64,000 nucleotides of DNA from Enhydrobacter sp. (lineage in GTDB: Bacteria; Pseudomonadota; Alphaproteobacteria; Reyranellales; Reyranellaceae), in the NCBI RefSeq assembly GCF_030246845.1, contig NZ_CP126889.1:1178001-1242000 (forward strand). Direction: 5' to 3'. The notes under the pieces are model-generated. The model did not search any database and was not told where the DNA came from. It worked only from the letters and a program-made list of their open reading frames with translations. The first letter of the stretch is position 1. Every line of letters starts with the position of its first letter. A program made the translations under genes and the position numbers. Positions 35,708 through 44,956 of this stretch are shown here, one piece after another.

Positions 35708-37425
35708 GCCAGTTCCTTCGTCATGCCGCGGGTGAGGCGGAAGAGGATGATGAGAGCCACGATCACGCTCGCCGTCTGAATGAGAGCCATCGCCGCCGTG
35801 AGCTCGGTGCCGCTCGAGGCGAAGGCCGACACGATCGACGGCGCGATCACCTTGGCGTTGGGGCCCATCAGGAACACCGAAACGCCGAGCTCGCGCACGC
35901 AGGCCATGAAGATCAGCAGCCACGCGGCGAGAATGCCGGGCCGCAGCAGCGGCAGCGTCACGCTGCGCATCTGATAGCCCCAGCTCGCGCCGCAGACGCG
36001 GGCGCATTCCTCGAGGCTCCTGTCGATCTGCAGCACGACGCCGGCGAGCGTACGCACGCCGAGCGGCAGCATGACCGTGAAGTAGCCAAGCGCCAGCAGC
36101 CACAGCGTGCCGTAGATCGGGATCGGGATGTTGAGCCAGGCCCAGAGCAGCGCTAGCCCGAACACCATGCGCGGCACGGCCTGCGGGAACATCACCAGAT
36201 ACTCAATGGCGCCGCGGCCCCTGAGCTGCGAGCGGTAGATCGTCCAGACGATCAGCGCCATCACCATCACGCCCACCGTCGCGACGCCGAGGCCGAGCGT
36301 CAGGCTGTTGAACAGCGCCGTGCGCACCGGGCCGAGGCCCAGCGCCATACGATAGTTGGCCAGCGTGAACTCGGCCTGACTCAGGATGACGGTCGCGAAG
36401 CGCTGCAGCGAGGTCAGGATCAGCGCCCCGATCGGCAGCACGACGGCAAGAAAGATATAGAGCAGGCACACGCCCAGCAGCAGCCAGGAGAGCCGCCCCA
36501 TGTCCATGGTGCGCGGGCGGAACGCCTTGCCGGTGATGGTGGCGAAGCTGCCGCGCCTCACCATCCAGCGATAGAAGGTGAGCATCCCGAACATGACGAC
36601 GAACAGCGCCAGCCCCATCGCCGCGGCCCGCCCGTAGTCGGGCGGATAGGAGAGCGTGGACTCCCAGATCGAGGTGGTGATGACGTAGATGCGGGCGGGA
36701 ATGCCGATCACCAGCGCGGCCGCGAACGAGCCCAGCATCTCGGCGAAGACGAACAGCGTGGCGCCGAGCACGCCGGGCATGACCAGCGGCAAGGTCACGG
36801 TGAGCGCCGTGCGCAGCTTGCTCGCCCCCATCACACGCGCCGACTCCTCGAGCGCCGGGTCCATCGACTTCATCGAGGCGGAGATCATGACGAACGCCAC
36901 CGTTCCCTCGAACAGGGCCATGATCCAAGCGATGCCGAACTTCGAATAGACGTCGACGATGTCGCCGCCGCCCCCGACATAGTGCCAGAGCTGGTTGAAG
37001 AAGCCGCTCGTGGGCGCGGCCAGCACGGCCCAGGCGAGCGCGCCGACCAGCGGCGTCATGTAGTAGGGCAGCTCCAGCAGCCGCTCGAGGCTGTCGCGGC
37101 CCGGCACGTTGGTGCGCGTCAGGATCCAGGCGAGGGTGAAGCCGATCAGGATCGCCATCACCGTCGCCATCACCGCGATGCTCACGGTATTGGTGAGGAT
37201 GTAGAGGTCCTCGTCGAACATCTCGATATAGTTCGAGATGCCGTATTCCTCCGGCGGGAAGGCGAGTGCGTCGCCGACGTTCAGCGACTCCTCGACCAGG
37301 AACACCAGCGGCAGGAGGATGAGCAGGGCCACCGCCAGCACGACGGCGCCGGTGACGACGGGCTGCCAGTTGCGGGCGGGACGACCGGCCGCTTGGGCGA
37401 CGCCTGAGTCGGTGATCGCCGTCAA
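35704..37425 (-). CDS. Two-domain ABC permease, iron(III)-type (FbpB-like)
   Basis: A 573-residue inner-membrane protein made of two fused permease halves, each of about six helices. The two ATPase-docking EAA loops are ESARVMGASKLRTALTVTLP and ECARVCGASWGYQMRSVTLP. This fused form is typical of FbpB/ThiP-type importers for iron(III), thiamine or 2-aminoethylphosphonate. It starts 7 bases after the binding protein stop and overlaps the ATPase start by 4 bases. Ligand cannot be decided. Confidence 0.88.
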   Translation of the reverse strand: MTAITDSGVAQAAGRPARNWQPVVTGAVVLAVALLILLPLVFLVEESLNVGDALAFPPEEYGISNYIEMFDEDLYILTNTVSIAVMATVMAILIGFTLAWILTRTNVPGRDSLERLLELPYYMTPLVGALAWAVLAAPTSGFFNQLWHYVGGGGDIVDVYSKFGIAWIMALFEGTVAFVMISASMKSMDPALEESARVMGASKLRTALTVTLPLVMPGVLGATLFVFAEMLGSFAAALVIGIPARIYVITTSIWESTLSYPPDYGRAAAMGLALFVVMFGMLTFYRWMVRRGSFATITGKAFRPRTMDMGRLSWLLLGVCLLYIFLAVVLPIGALILTSLQRFATVILSQAEFTLANYRMALGLGPVRTALFNSLTLGLGVATVGVMVMALIVWTIYRSQLRGRGAIEYLVMFPQAVPRMVFGLALLWAWLNIPIPIYGTLWLLALGYFTVMLPLGVRTLAGVVLQIDRSLEECARVCGASWGYQMRSVTLPLLRPGILAAWLLIFMACVRELGVSVFLMGPNAKVIAPSIVSAFASSGTELTAAMALIQTASVIVALIILFRLTRGMTKELA

Positions 37426-37432
37426 AGGCGGC

Positions 37433-38506
37433 TCAGTGACGGGCGCCGACGATGCGATTCCACTGCTTCGCGAAGGACGGGCGATCCTTCTCGAACGCCG
37501 TCCAGTCGGCCGGCACCAGGAGCTTCATCTCCTTGAGCGGAACGCCGCCAGCCGGCGGGGGCACGTCGTCGCGCGGCGAGTGCAGCAGCAGCGCTTCCGA
37601 CAGCGCCTTCTGCCCGACCGGCGAAAGGAACCAGTCCATGAAGAGCTGCGCGGCGTTGGGATGCGGCCCGTCGGCCACGATGCCGTAGGTCTCCGGGACG
37701 GTCGGCACGCCGGTTGCCGGGAAGACGAAGTCGAGCGGTGCTCCCTTGGCCTTGAACTCGAGATAACCCGAATACTGCGCGCCCATGATGACCTTGTCCT
37801 GGCCGTCGACCAGACGGCCGTACTGCTGGACGTAGGAGTCGAAGGCGCGCGGCTTCTGCTCGGCGAACTTCTTGAAGTAGTCGTCGCCCAGGATCGGCTT
37901 CAGCGTGTACCAGACGCCGTGCTGCAGACCCGAGTTCGAGACCTTGACGCTGATCCCGTCCTTCCACTTGGGATCAAGCAGGTCCTCCCACTTCTTGGGC
38001 GCTTCGGCCGTCGGCACGACCTTGGGATTGGTGGCGAGGCCCGCCATGATCACCGAGCCCCAGGTCCAGTAGCCTTCCGGCGTGCTCTTGTACTCCTTCT
38101 TGAAGGCGGCCATCTCGGGCGAGATGTACTGGGTGAATCCATTGCGCTTCTGGAAGTCGAGGATCATACCCATGTCGGAGAGCTGGATCACGTCGACGAG
38201 GTAGGACTTGGCCTGGCGCTCGGACAGGAGCTTGGCATAGAGCGCGCCGGCCTGCAGGCGCACATAGTTGGTCTTGATGTTGGGAAAGGCCTTGTTGAAG
38301 GAGGCCAGCAGCTTGGCTTGGCCGGCATCCGGATCGGTCGAGTAGAGAACGAAGGCGCCCTCGGCCTCGGCCTTGGCGACGTCGGCGCAGGTCTTGAAAC
38401 CGTCCATCTGGCGCGGCTTGTCGCAGAGTTTGGCCTGCTGGGCCGACACCGTCCCCGTCCAGGCCAGCGCACAGGCCGCCAGGCTCGCGGCAGCAAGAAG
38501 CTTCAT
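37433..38506 (-). CDS. Extracellular solute-binding protein, iron(III)-type ABC importer
   Basis: A 357-residue periplasmic protein with a Sec signal peptide, MKLLAAASLAACALAWTGTV ending at SAQQA. The mature part has EGAFVLYSTDPDAGQAKLLA, FNKAFPNIKTNYVRL and PKKWEDLLDPKWKDGISV, typical of the class of type II binding proteins (FbpA/IdiA/PotD-like). The tyrosine cluster of iron-binding members is not obvious, so the ligand may not be iron. The ribosome site CGGGGAGGAG lies before the ATG at 38506. First gene of the three-gene transporter operon. Confidence 0.85.
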   Translation of the reverse strand: MKLLAAASLAACALAWTGTVSAQQAKLCDKPRQMDGFKTCADVAKAEAEGAFVLYSTDPDAGQAKLLASFNKAFPNIKTNYVRLQAGALYAKLLSERQAKSYLVDVIQLSDMGMILDFQKRNGFTQYISPEMAAFKKEYKSTPEGYWTWGSVIMAGLATNPKVVPTAEAPKKWEDLLDPKWKDGISVKVSNSGLQHGVWYTLKPILGDDYFKKFAEQKPRAFDSYVQQYGRLVDGQDKVIMGAQYSGYLEFKAKGAPLDFVFPATGVPTVPETYGIVADGPHPNAAQLFMDWFLSPVGQKALSEALLLHSPRDDVPPPAGGVPLKEMKLLVPADWTAFEKDRPSFAKQWNRIVGARH

Positions 38507-38604
38507 CGTCTCCTCCCCGAGTGCTTGTTTTCGGCAGCGGAGCCTAGAGGTCGCCGACAGTCGATTCAATCGCTTCAATCGCTGTGTCGCGACAGCGGCG
38601 GTCG

Positions 38605-39351
38605 TTATCTCTGTTGCAGAGCGATATCCGGCCGATCGGTCGTGATCTGCCGCAAAGGTCGCGCCAGCCAGCCGGCAAGCTCCGTCGCCTCGTTCGGCAC
38701 CCAGACTCCGAGTCGATCCGGCCCCAGCCGCTGCAGGCAGCGATCGAAACGCTGCGCCAGCAACCCCTTCTCCACGGCAACCATGCAGCCCTCGATGGCC
38801 GTCAGACGGTCGAGGGCGAGATCCAGCCCGCCCAGCATCTCGGCCGAACGCCGATCGAGCGAGGCGAGAACGCGCTGCGCCGGTCGCAGCCGCCGCACAT
38901 TTTCCAGCACCTGCGGCACGAAGCATGTCAGGATGGCTTCGTCGCGCATTCCTCGCCCGTCGAGCAGGGCGATCAGGCGCCGCTCGAGCCCCGCATAGGG
39001 CCGGCCGGCCGCGTCGGTCTTGATCTCGATCTGCAGCTCCATGCCCGAGCCGGCGAAGATGTCGAGCACCGACGCAAGCCGCGGCACGCCTTCGCCATTG
39101 CCACCGCGCAGCTTCGTCGCCGCGAGCTCGGCGGTCGTGCGATCGGCGACGGCGCCCGTGCCCTCGGTCGTGCGCTCGAGGGTCGGATCGTGGATCACGA
39201 CCAGCTCGCCGTCGTGCGCCAGATGGACATCGAATTCCACCGCGTCGATCCCGAGCGCCCTGGTGCGCCTGAAGCCCTCGAGGCTGTTCTCCGGCCAGAG
39301 GTTGCGCGCGCCGCGATGGCCGACGATCAGCACGCGCTCACTTGCCGGCAT
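38605..39351 (-). CDS. ugpQ: Glycerophosphodiester phosphodiesterase (UgpQ-like)
   Basis: A 248-residue cytosolic TIM-barrel enzyme that hydrolyses glycerophosphodiesters to glycerol phosphate and an alcohol. Motifs are VGHRGARNLWPENSLEGF with the catalytic His, EFDVHLAHDGELVVIHD with metal Glu/Asp and the second His, and MELQIEIKTD. No signal peptide. It is the last gene of araM-ugpB-ugpA-ugpE-ugpQ, its start overlapping the ugpE stop by 14 bases, so imported diesters would be cleaved inside the cell. Confidence 0.92.
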   Translation of the reverse strand: MPASERVLIVGHRGARNLWPENSLEGFRRTRALGIDAVEFDVHLAHDGELVVIHDPTLERTTEGTGAVADRTTAELAATKLRGGNGEGVPRLASVLDIFAGSGMELQIEIKTDAAGRPYAGLERRLIALLDGRGMRDEAILTCFVPQVLENVRRLRPAQRVLASLDRRSAEMLGGLDLALDRLTAIEGCMVAVEKGLLAQRFDRCLQRLGPDRLGVWVPNEATELAGWLARPLRQITTDRPDIALQQR

Positions 39352-40240
39352 CGACCAGCCCCTTCACCAGCCAGCGTTGCAGCGCGATCACGACAATCAC
39401 CGGCGGCAGCATGACGAGCAATGCCGCGTTCATGGCGACGTTCCAGGCGGGCTCGGTATCGGACTGCGGGATCAGGTCCTTGAGGCCGATGACGGCGGTC
39501 GCCATGTTCTTGTCGGTCGTGAACAGCAGCGGCCACAGATACTGGTTCCAGCCGTAGAGGAAGAGAATGATGCCGAGCGCCACGATGTTCGACACCGACA
39601 GCGGCAGGAGCACGCTGCGGAAGAAGCGCAGCGGCGAGGCGCCGTCGATGCGCGCGGCCTCCGCCAACTCCTCGGGCACGGTGAGGAAGAACTGGCGGAA
39701 CAGAAAGGTGGCGGTGGCGGAGGCGACCAAGGGCAGGATCAGCCCGCCGTAACTGTTCATCATGTTCCAGTCGAGCGTGACCTCGATCCCCAGCCAGCGA
39801 CCAAGGTCGAGCGCGTCGATCAGCCACTGCAGCGGCAGCGCCACGTTGGCCACCGCCTCGTAGGTCGGCAGGATGCGCACCTCGACCGGCAGCATCAGCG
39901 ACACGAAGATCAGCCAGAAGGCAAGCATGCGCCAGCGGAACCGGAAATAGGCGATGGCGAAGGCCGACAGGAGCGAGACGGCGATCTTGCCGACCGCGAT
40001 GCCCGCCGCGACGATGAACGAATTCACGAACAGCCGGCCGAGATTGCCCTTCTCCCAGGCCGCCCACGCATTGGCGAAAAATTCCCGTCCGGGCAGCCAG
40101 GGCGGTGGCACGGCCAGCACGTCGCCGACCGTGTGCGAGCCGACGACGAAGGCGAAGTAGATCGGCAGGCAGACCAGCAGACCGCCCAGGATCAGGATGC
40201 CGTGGCAGGCGATATCGATGCCGCGCGTGCGCTCGACCAT
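39338..40240 (-). CDS. ugpE: Ugp-type sugar-phosphate ABC permease (UgpE-like)
   Basis: A 300-residue carbohydrate ABC permease with six helices. The start region ERTRGIDIACHGILILGGLL and the VLAVPPPWLPGREFFANAWA loop resemble UgpE. The EAA loop is EELAEAARIDGASPLRFFRS, and the C-terminal DTEPAWNVAMNAALLVMLPP is typical. One base separates it from the UgpA-like gene and 14 bases overlap the diesterase gene. No matching ATPase gene is in the operon. Confidence 0.85.
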   Translation of the reverse strand: MVERTRGIDIACHGILILGGLLVCLPIYFAFVVGSHTVGDVLAVPPPWLPGREFFANAWAAWEKGNLGRLFVNSFIVAAGIAVGKIAVSLLSAFAIAYFRFRWRMLAFWLIFVSLMLPVEVRILPTYEAVANVALPLQWLIDALDLGRWLGIEVTLDWNMMNSYGGLILPLVASATATFLFRQFFLTVPEELAEAARIDGASPLRFFRSVLLPLSVSNIVALGIILFLYGWNQYLWPLLFTTDKNMATAVIGLKDLIPQSDTEPAWNVAMNAALLVMLPPVIVVIALQRWLVKGLVDAGK

Positions 40241-40241
40241 G

Positions 40242-41222
40242 TCACACGTCGTAGTTCACGTTCCGCTCGACGTAGCGGAACTGCAGCACGGTGAGCACGA
40301 GGGCGAAGATCATCATCAGCACGGACTGAGCGGCTGACGAGCCGAGATCGATGTGCACGAAGCCGTCGATATAGACCTTGTAGACCAGGATCATGGTGGC
40401 CCCGCCCGGTCCGCCATGGGTCACCGCATCGACGATCGCGAAGGTCTCGAAGAAGCCGTAGACGAAGTTCATCACCACCAGGAAAAAGATCGTGGGACCG
40501 ATCATCGGCAGCGAGATGCGGGCGAAACGCAGCAGCGGCCCCGCGCCGTCGACGGCGGCCGCCTCCAGGAGCGACGGCGGCACGGAGAGCAGAGCTGCGA
40601 TCAGGAAGATGTAGTCGTAGCAGATGTGCTTCCACGACGCGGCGAAAGTCACCAGCAGGAAGGCGTCGATGCCGTGCCGGTTGGGATCCCAGTCGATCCC
40701 CAGTCCATGGAGCACGAACGAGATCGGCCCGACAGCGGTGTTGAAGAGGAAGGCCCAGAGGATCCCGGCGATGACCGGTGCGATGGCATAGGGCAGCAGG
40801 ATGACACTGCGATAGAAACCGCGCCCGCGCAGCACGCGGTCGGTGGCGAAGGCCAGGACCAGCGCCATGACGATGGTGAGGGCATTCTGCGCCAGCGTGA
40901 ACCAGAAGGTGACGCCGATCGAGCTGCGGTACTCGGGGCTCTCGATCAGGCGCCGGAAGTTGTCGAGCCAGACGAACTGGACGCTGTTGCCGAACGGATC
41001 GGTGAGAACGAAGGATTGCGACAGCGCCCGCAACGCCGGAATGAAGAAGAAGAGCAGCAGCACCAGCAACTGCGGCAGCAGCAGGAGAAGCGGCAGGCGC
41101 GCCTCGCGGAAGTGGGCGCGCTTCAGCCCGCGCGTGCCACCCGCCGGCGCCACTCTCCTCCGCCGGGGCGCGGTGACGACCGGCCCCGGCAGCGCAGGTG
41201 ACAGGCTAGTACTTGCCCGCAT
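40242..41222 (-). CDS. ugpA: Ugp-type sugar-phosphate ABC permease (UgpA-like)
   Basis: A 326-residue permease, partner of the UgpE-like gene. After a 40-residue basic N-terminus the helices begin LPLLLLLPQLLVLLLFFFIP, followed by ALSQSFVLTDPFGNSVQFVW, as in UgpA; the EAA loop is LLEAAAVDGAGPLLRFARIS. The ATG at 41222 lies inside the end of ugpB (17-base overlap). The extended N-terminus is longer than in enterobacterial UgpA, so a later start is possible, although no ATG lies closer. Confidence 0.84.
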   Translation of the reverse strand: MRASTSLSPALPGPVVTAPRRRRVAPAGGTRGLKRAHFREARLPLLLLLPQLLVLLLFFFIPALRALSQSFVLTDPFGNSVQFVWLDNFRRLIESPEYRSSIGVTFWFTLAQNALTIVMALVLAFATDRVLRGRGFYRSVILLPYAIAPVIAGILWAFLFNTAVGPISFVLHGLGIDWDPNRHGIDAFLLVTFAASWKHICYDYIFLIAALLSVPPSLLEAAAVDGAGPLLRFARISLPMIGPTIFFLVVMNFVYGFFETFAIVDAVTHGGPGGATMILVYKVYIDGFVHIDLGSSAAQSVLMMIFALVLTVLQFRYVERNVNYDV

Positions 41223-42534
41223 TCAGCTTCTCGAACTGCCGCAGCAGCTCGTTGCCGCGGCGTACGGCGTCGTCCAGCCCCTGCTGCGGCGTCTTCTTGT
41301 TCGCGAACACCGACTCCATCTCCTCGCGCAGCGCGAAGGTCGCCTGGGTGTAGTTGCCGAAGTGGAAGCCCTGCGAGTTGGGCGTCGGCGTGCCGCGCTC
41401 GAGCTGCAGGATGGCGATCTCACGCGTCGGATGATCCTTGTAGTAGCCCTCCGACTTGGCCATTTGATAGGCCGTCTTCGAGATCGGCACGTAGCCGGTC
41501 ACCTTGTGCCACCAGACCTGCAGGTCGGGCTTGGCCAGGAACTCGAGGAAGGCGGCGACGCCGTCATATTCCTCGGGCTTGTGGCCTTTCATCACCCAGA
41601 GCGTCGCGCCGCCGATGCTGCTGTTGCGCGCCGTGAGATCCGCCTCTTGCGGCAGATAGGTGGCGCTCCACTTGATCTCGGCGTTGCGCTCGATGCCGCC
41701 ATGCGCGGCGGTCGAGGCGAAATAGGTCGCGCACTTGCCGGAGGTGAAAAGCTGCTGCGGGCTCAGGCCCTGGCCCGCGATCTGGATGATGCCGTCATTG
41801 ACCCACTTCTGCAGGCGGCCGACCTGCTGCACCAGCCGTGTCTTGTTGTACACGAACTCCGTATCCAGCCCGTCGTAGCCGTTGGATTTCGTACCCCATG
41901 GCTGGTCGTTCACAGTGCTGTAGTTCTCCATCAGGCTCCAGAAATAATCCCCGGCAAGGGAGGAACCGCACTCGGCGATGCCCTTGCTCTTGATCGCATA
42001 GAGCTGCTTCTCGAACTCGGCCCAGGTGTCGGCCGGTGCGGCGAAGCCGGCCTTCTCGAACTGCTCCTTGTTGTAGAACAGGATCGGCGTCGAGGAGTTG
42101 AAGGGCATGCTCATCAGCTTGCCCTTGTACTGGTAGTAGCTCGCCACCGGCTTGATGAAGTCGGAGAAATCGACCTGCTTCTTCTTCTCGGTCATCAGAT
42201 CCTGCACCGGCACGATGGCGCCGGACAGCAGCATGGCCATGAAGCCGCGCTCGTAGATCTGCACGATCTGCGGCGCCTTCTTGGCGCGATAGGCCGCGAC
42301 CGTGGCGTTGATGACCTCGTCGTAGTTGCCCTTGTGCGTGGCGACAACCGTGTATTTGGTCTGCGAGTCGTTGAAACGCTTGACGATCTCGTCCACGCGC
42401 TCGCCCAGCACGCCGCTCATGGCGTGCCAGAACTGGATCTCGATGCGCTGCTGGGCGACCGCGCTCGCGCCGCCGCCGGCGACGGCGCTCGCCGCGAGCA
42501 GTCCCGTGAACAACGACCTCTTGGTCAGGTTCAT
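41206..42534 (-). CDS. ugpB: Ugp-type extracellular substrate-binding protein (UgpB-like)
   Basis: A 442-residue periplasmic protein. Signal peptide MNLTKRSLFTGLLAASAVAG ends near SAVAQQ. The mature part starts IEIQFWHAMSGVLGERVDEI, the UgpB opening, followed by ATHKGNYDEVINATVAAYRA and QIVQIYERGFMAML, closely matching the glycerol-3-phosphate/glycerophosphodiester class. In E. coli UgpB binds sn-glycerol-3-phosphate and glycerophosphocholine. Its neighbours here, a G1P dehydrogenase and a diesterase, suggest a glycerophosphodiester ligand, perhaps of the other stereochemistry. It overlaps araM by 4 bases. Confidence 0.9.
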   Translation of the reverse strand: MNLTKRSLFTGLLAASAVAGGGASAVAQQRIEIQFWHAMSGVLGERVDEIVKRFNDSQTKYTVVATHKGNYDEVINATVAAYRAKKAPQIVQIYERGFMAMLLSGAIVPVQDLMTEKKKQVDFSDFIKPVASYYQYKGKLMSMPFNSSTPILFYNKEQFEKAGFAAPADTWAEFEKQLYAIKSKGIAECGSSLAGDYFWSLMENYSTVNDQPWGTKSNGYDGLDTEFVYNKTRLVQQVGRLQKWVNDGIIQIAGQGLSPQQLFTSGKCATYFASTAAHGGIERNAEIKWSATYLPQEADLTARNSSIGGATLWVMKGHKPEEYDGVAAFLEFLAKPDLQVWWHKVTGYVPISKTAYQMAKSEGYYKDHPTREIAILQLERGTPTPNSQGFHFGNYTQATFALREEMESVFANKKTPQQGLDDAVRRGNELLRQFEKLNAGKY

Positions 42535-43928
42535 GCTTTTCCTCCCTGCATTGAACGATCAACCGGGGCCGCGTCGCGCGCAGGCCCCCAGAATCCGCCG
42601 GCGGCAAACAGATCGGCGACGGCCCGGTCGAGCCAGCCGAGGTCGTGCAGCAGATCGAGCCCGGTGTAACGGCGACGGATCAGCCGCGCCCGCGCGTAAT
42701 CCGTCGCATGCTTCTCGAGGGGCACGCCGACCGCGCCGGCCCGAGACGGCGCGCCGACCGCGTCGAGCCACTGCCGCACGGTCGCCGCCCGAGGCAATCT
42801 CTTGCGCAGGTAGCGGAGTATCTCCGGCCAGTTGTCGCGCAAAGCGCGCAGCCGGCGCTCGACCTGCGCCGGCGACGCCGCTTTCGCCGCCGTCTCGACA
42901 GCGGCGTTGGCCGCCATGAAGGAAAGCGGGAACGAAGCCTGCACGTCTGCTCGCAAGGCCGACAGGGAGGGCGCTCGCTCGGCGAGCCGCGCCGGGTTGA
43001 TCGCCCCGACATCCTGCCACTGCAGCCATTCGTAGGCGGCCAGCATGGAGAGGCAGCCGACGCCGACACAGGCGCCGTGCGAGACCGGCTCGCCGTCGAC
43101 CGCCACCTCCTCCATCTCCCAGAGATGGGCGAACTGATGGTCGCTGCCGCTGGCCGGCCGCGAGTTGCCATGCGCCTGCATGGCCAGCCCCGACATCACC
43201 AGACCGCGCATCAGGCCGCCGAGCGCAGTTCGGTCGCCGGCGCGGATCGCGGCCGGATTGCCGAGCCAATCGTCCAGATGGTCCTGGACCATGGCGAAGG
43301 GACCGGCATTCAGGCTCTCCTCGCCCAGAGCGTCGGCCACGATCCAGTCGACGCCCGCGACCAGCTTGCCCGCTAGATCGCCGTAGCCCCACGCCGCCAT
43401 GATCGCCGGCGCCTCGGCGATCACCTCGAGGTCCGCCACGATGGCGACGGGCGCGGCACAGGCGAGCGTGCGCTTGAAGCCGCCCTCGCGCAGGGCGGCG
43501 CCGGACGCCGCGTAGCCGTCCATCGATGCGGCGGTGGGCGCGCAGACATAAGGAGTTTCCGCCTGCCCGGCCGCATGCTTGACGAGATCGTTGATCACGC
43601 CCGAGCCGATCGCGATCGGCAGCAGCCTGCCGGCGCGAAGGCGCCGGGCGAGATCGCGCGACTGCTCGGCGCTCGGCTTAACGCGCGGATAGCCGCTCAT
43701 CACGATCGGCTCGGCCAGGCCGATCCGCGCGGCTTCGAGGATGGCGGCCACGCGCCGGCCCGCGGCCGCCCAGGTGTTGTCATCGGCCACCATCACGTAG
43801 GTCTCGGCCGGCGCCGTACGCGTCAGCACGGCCGGCAGCGCCTCGAGGCTACCCGCGGCAATGACGACATCGCGCGTCGTGCCAGCCACGGCGACCGCCT
43901 TCCGAAGGTCCGAGTCCAGCCCGTCCAT
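42531..43928 (-). CDS. araM: sn-glycerol-1-phosphate dehydrogenase (AraM/EgsA type)
   Basis: A 465-residue NAD(P)-dependent dehydrogenase of the metal-dependent alcohol dehydrogenase fold, interconverting sn-glycerol-1-phosphate and dihydroxyacetone phosphate. The nucleotide loop is IGSGVINDLVKH (107-118), then CAPTAASMDGYAASGA; the metal ligands are probably D184 in WGYGDLAGKL, H268 in SDHQFAHLWEM and H284 in PVSHGACVGVG. The family is best known from archaeal lipid synthesis and from Bacillus AraM. The C-terminal third is longer than in AraM (about 394 residues). First gene of the ugp operon, 25 bases downstream of the inverted repeat at 43954. Catabolic direction is inferred. Confidence 0.88.
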   Translation of the reverse strand: MDGLDSDLRKAVAVAGTTRDVVIAAGSLEALPAVLTRTAPAETYVMVADDNTWAAAGRRVAAILEAARIGLAEPIVMSGYPRVKPSAEQSRDLARRLRAGRLLPIAIGSGVINDLVKHAAGQAETPYVCAPTAASMDGYAASGAALREGGFKRTLACAAPVAIVADLEVIAEAPAIMAAWGYGDLAGKLVAGVDWIVADALGEESLNAGPFAMVQDHLDDWLGNPAAIRAGDRTALGGLMRGLVMSGLAMQAHGNSRPASGSDHQFAHLWEMEEVAVDGEPVSHGACVGVGCLSMLAAYEWLQWQDVGAINPARLAERAPSLSALRADVQASFPLSFMAANAAVETAAKAASPAQVERRLRALRDNWPEILRYLRKRLPRAATVRQWLDAVGAPSRAGAVGVPLEKHATDYARARLIRRRYTGLDLLHDLGWLDRAVADLFAAGGFWGPARDAAPVDRSMQGGKA

Positions 43929-43953
43929 GGCCCGAGGATTATCAACTTTCGCG

Positions 43954-43981
43954 ACATTTGTATAGGATACGATACAAATGT
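43954..43981. promoter_or_regulatory. Operator: perfect inverted repeat between araM-ugp and sorC-kinase
   Basis: ACATTTGTAT (43954-43963) and ATACAAATGT (43972-43981) are exact reverse complements separated by 8 bases (AGGATACG). The site lies in the 74-base space between the divergent starts, is strikingly A+T-rich for this genome, and is the obvious binding site for the adjacent SorC-family regulator. It could control both directions. Confidence 0.75.
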
Positions 43982-44002
43982 TTTCGGGGTATGACAGGCG
44001 CC

Positions 44003-44956
44003 ATGTCGGACGATGACGAGCAGCTCCGGGTGCGCGTGGCCTGGCTCTATTTCATGGAAGGCCTCACGCAGGCCGATATCGCCGGCAAGCTCGGCATCAC
44101 CCGATTGAGGGCCAACCGCCTGCTGGGGGAGGCACGCGACAGCGGGCTGGTGAACATCCAGGTCAATGCGCGGCTTTCGGGCTGCGTGGCGCTGGAACGC
44201 GAGCTGATCGCCGAGACCGGGCTGAAGGACGCCGTGATCGTGCCCACGCCGGCCGACCCCGAGCAAATCTCGGCGGTCCTGGGCAGGGCCACGGCCGACT
44301 ATCTCGCGCGCCACCTGAACGAAGACCGGGTGCGCGCGCTCGGCATCGGATGGGGCGCCACGCTGCACGAAACCGTACGGCATCTGCATAGCGCCAACCT
44401 GCCTGATCTCAGCGTCAACTCCATGATGGGCGGGCTCACCTACGGGTCGGAGCTCAACACCTTCGAGATCGCGAGCGAGTTCGCCCGGCGCATCAACGCG
44501 CAGTGCAACTACCTCGCCGCACCGATCTACGCCGGCAGCCCGCGCTCACGCGACACGATCCTGGAACAGGACGTGTTCCGCGATACTTTCCAGCGCCTCT
44601 CCTCGATCGACATGGCCCTGATGAGCGTGGGCGATCTCAGTCGCCGCTCGCTGCTGATCCGCTATGGCCTGCCGCGCGACGTGACCGTCGAGTCGCTGCG
44701 CGGCGCGGGCGCCGTCGGCGACATCATGGGCACGTTCCTCGATGCACGCGGCCAGCCGGTGCGCCACGCGGTCAACCGGCGCGTGATCGCGATGCCGATC
44801 GACCTGCTGCGCAAGGTTTCCACGGCGATCGTGACGTCGGGCGGCCTCAACAAGTCGGCGATCGTGGCGGGCGTGCTGCGCGCCCGCCTCTGCTCCGTGC
44901 TGGTGTGCGACGAGGCGACGGCGCGCGCGGCGCTTGGGTTGCTGCGCGGCGGCTGA
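44003..44956 (+). CDS. SorC/DeoR-family sugar-binding transcriptional regulator
   Basis: A 317-residue regulator. The N-terminal HTH reads RVAWLYFMEGLTQADIAGKL then GITRLRANRLLGEARDSGLV (about 10-48). The rest is the SorC effector domain, a NagB-like fold binding phosphorylated sugars: GIGWGATLHETV, MMGGLTYGSELN, SPRSRDTILEQ and GDIMGTFLDARGQPV. The effector is therefore probably a phosphorylated intermediate of the neighbouring pathway. An alternative ATG lies 4 codons upstream (43991); 44003 was chosen because GGGG at 43986 is better spaced. Stop and kinase start share one base (TGATG). Confidence 0.87.
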   Translation: MSDDDEQLRVRVAWLYFMEGLTQADIAGKLGITRLRANRLLGEARDSGLVNIQVNARLSGCVALERELIAETGLKDAVIVPTPADPEQISAVLGRATADYLARHLNEDRVRALGIGWGATLHETVRHLHSANLPDLSVNSMMGGLTYGSELNTFEIASEFARRINAQCNYLAAPIYAGSPRSRDTILEQDVFRDTFQRLSSIDMALMSVGDLSRRSLLIRYGLPRDVTVESLRGAGAVGDIMGTFLDARGQPVRHAVNRRVIAMPIDLLRKVSTAIVTSGGLNKSAIVAGVLRARLCSVLVCDEATARAALGLLRGG

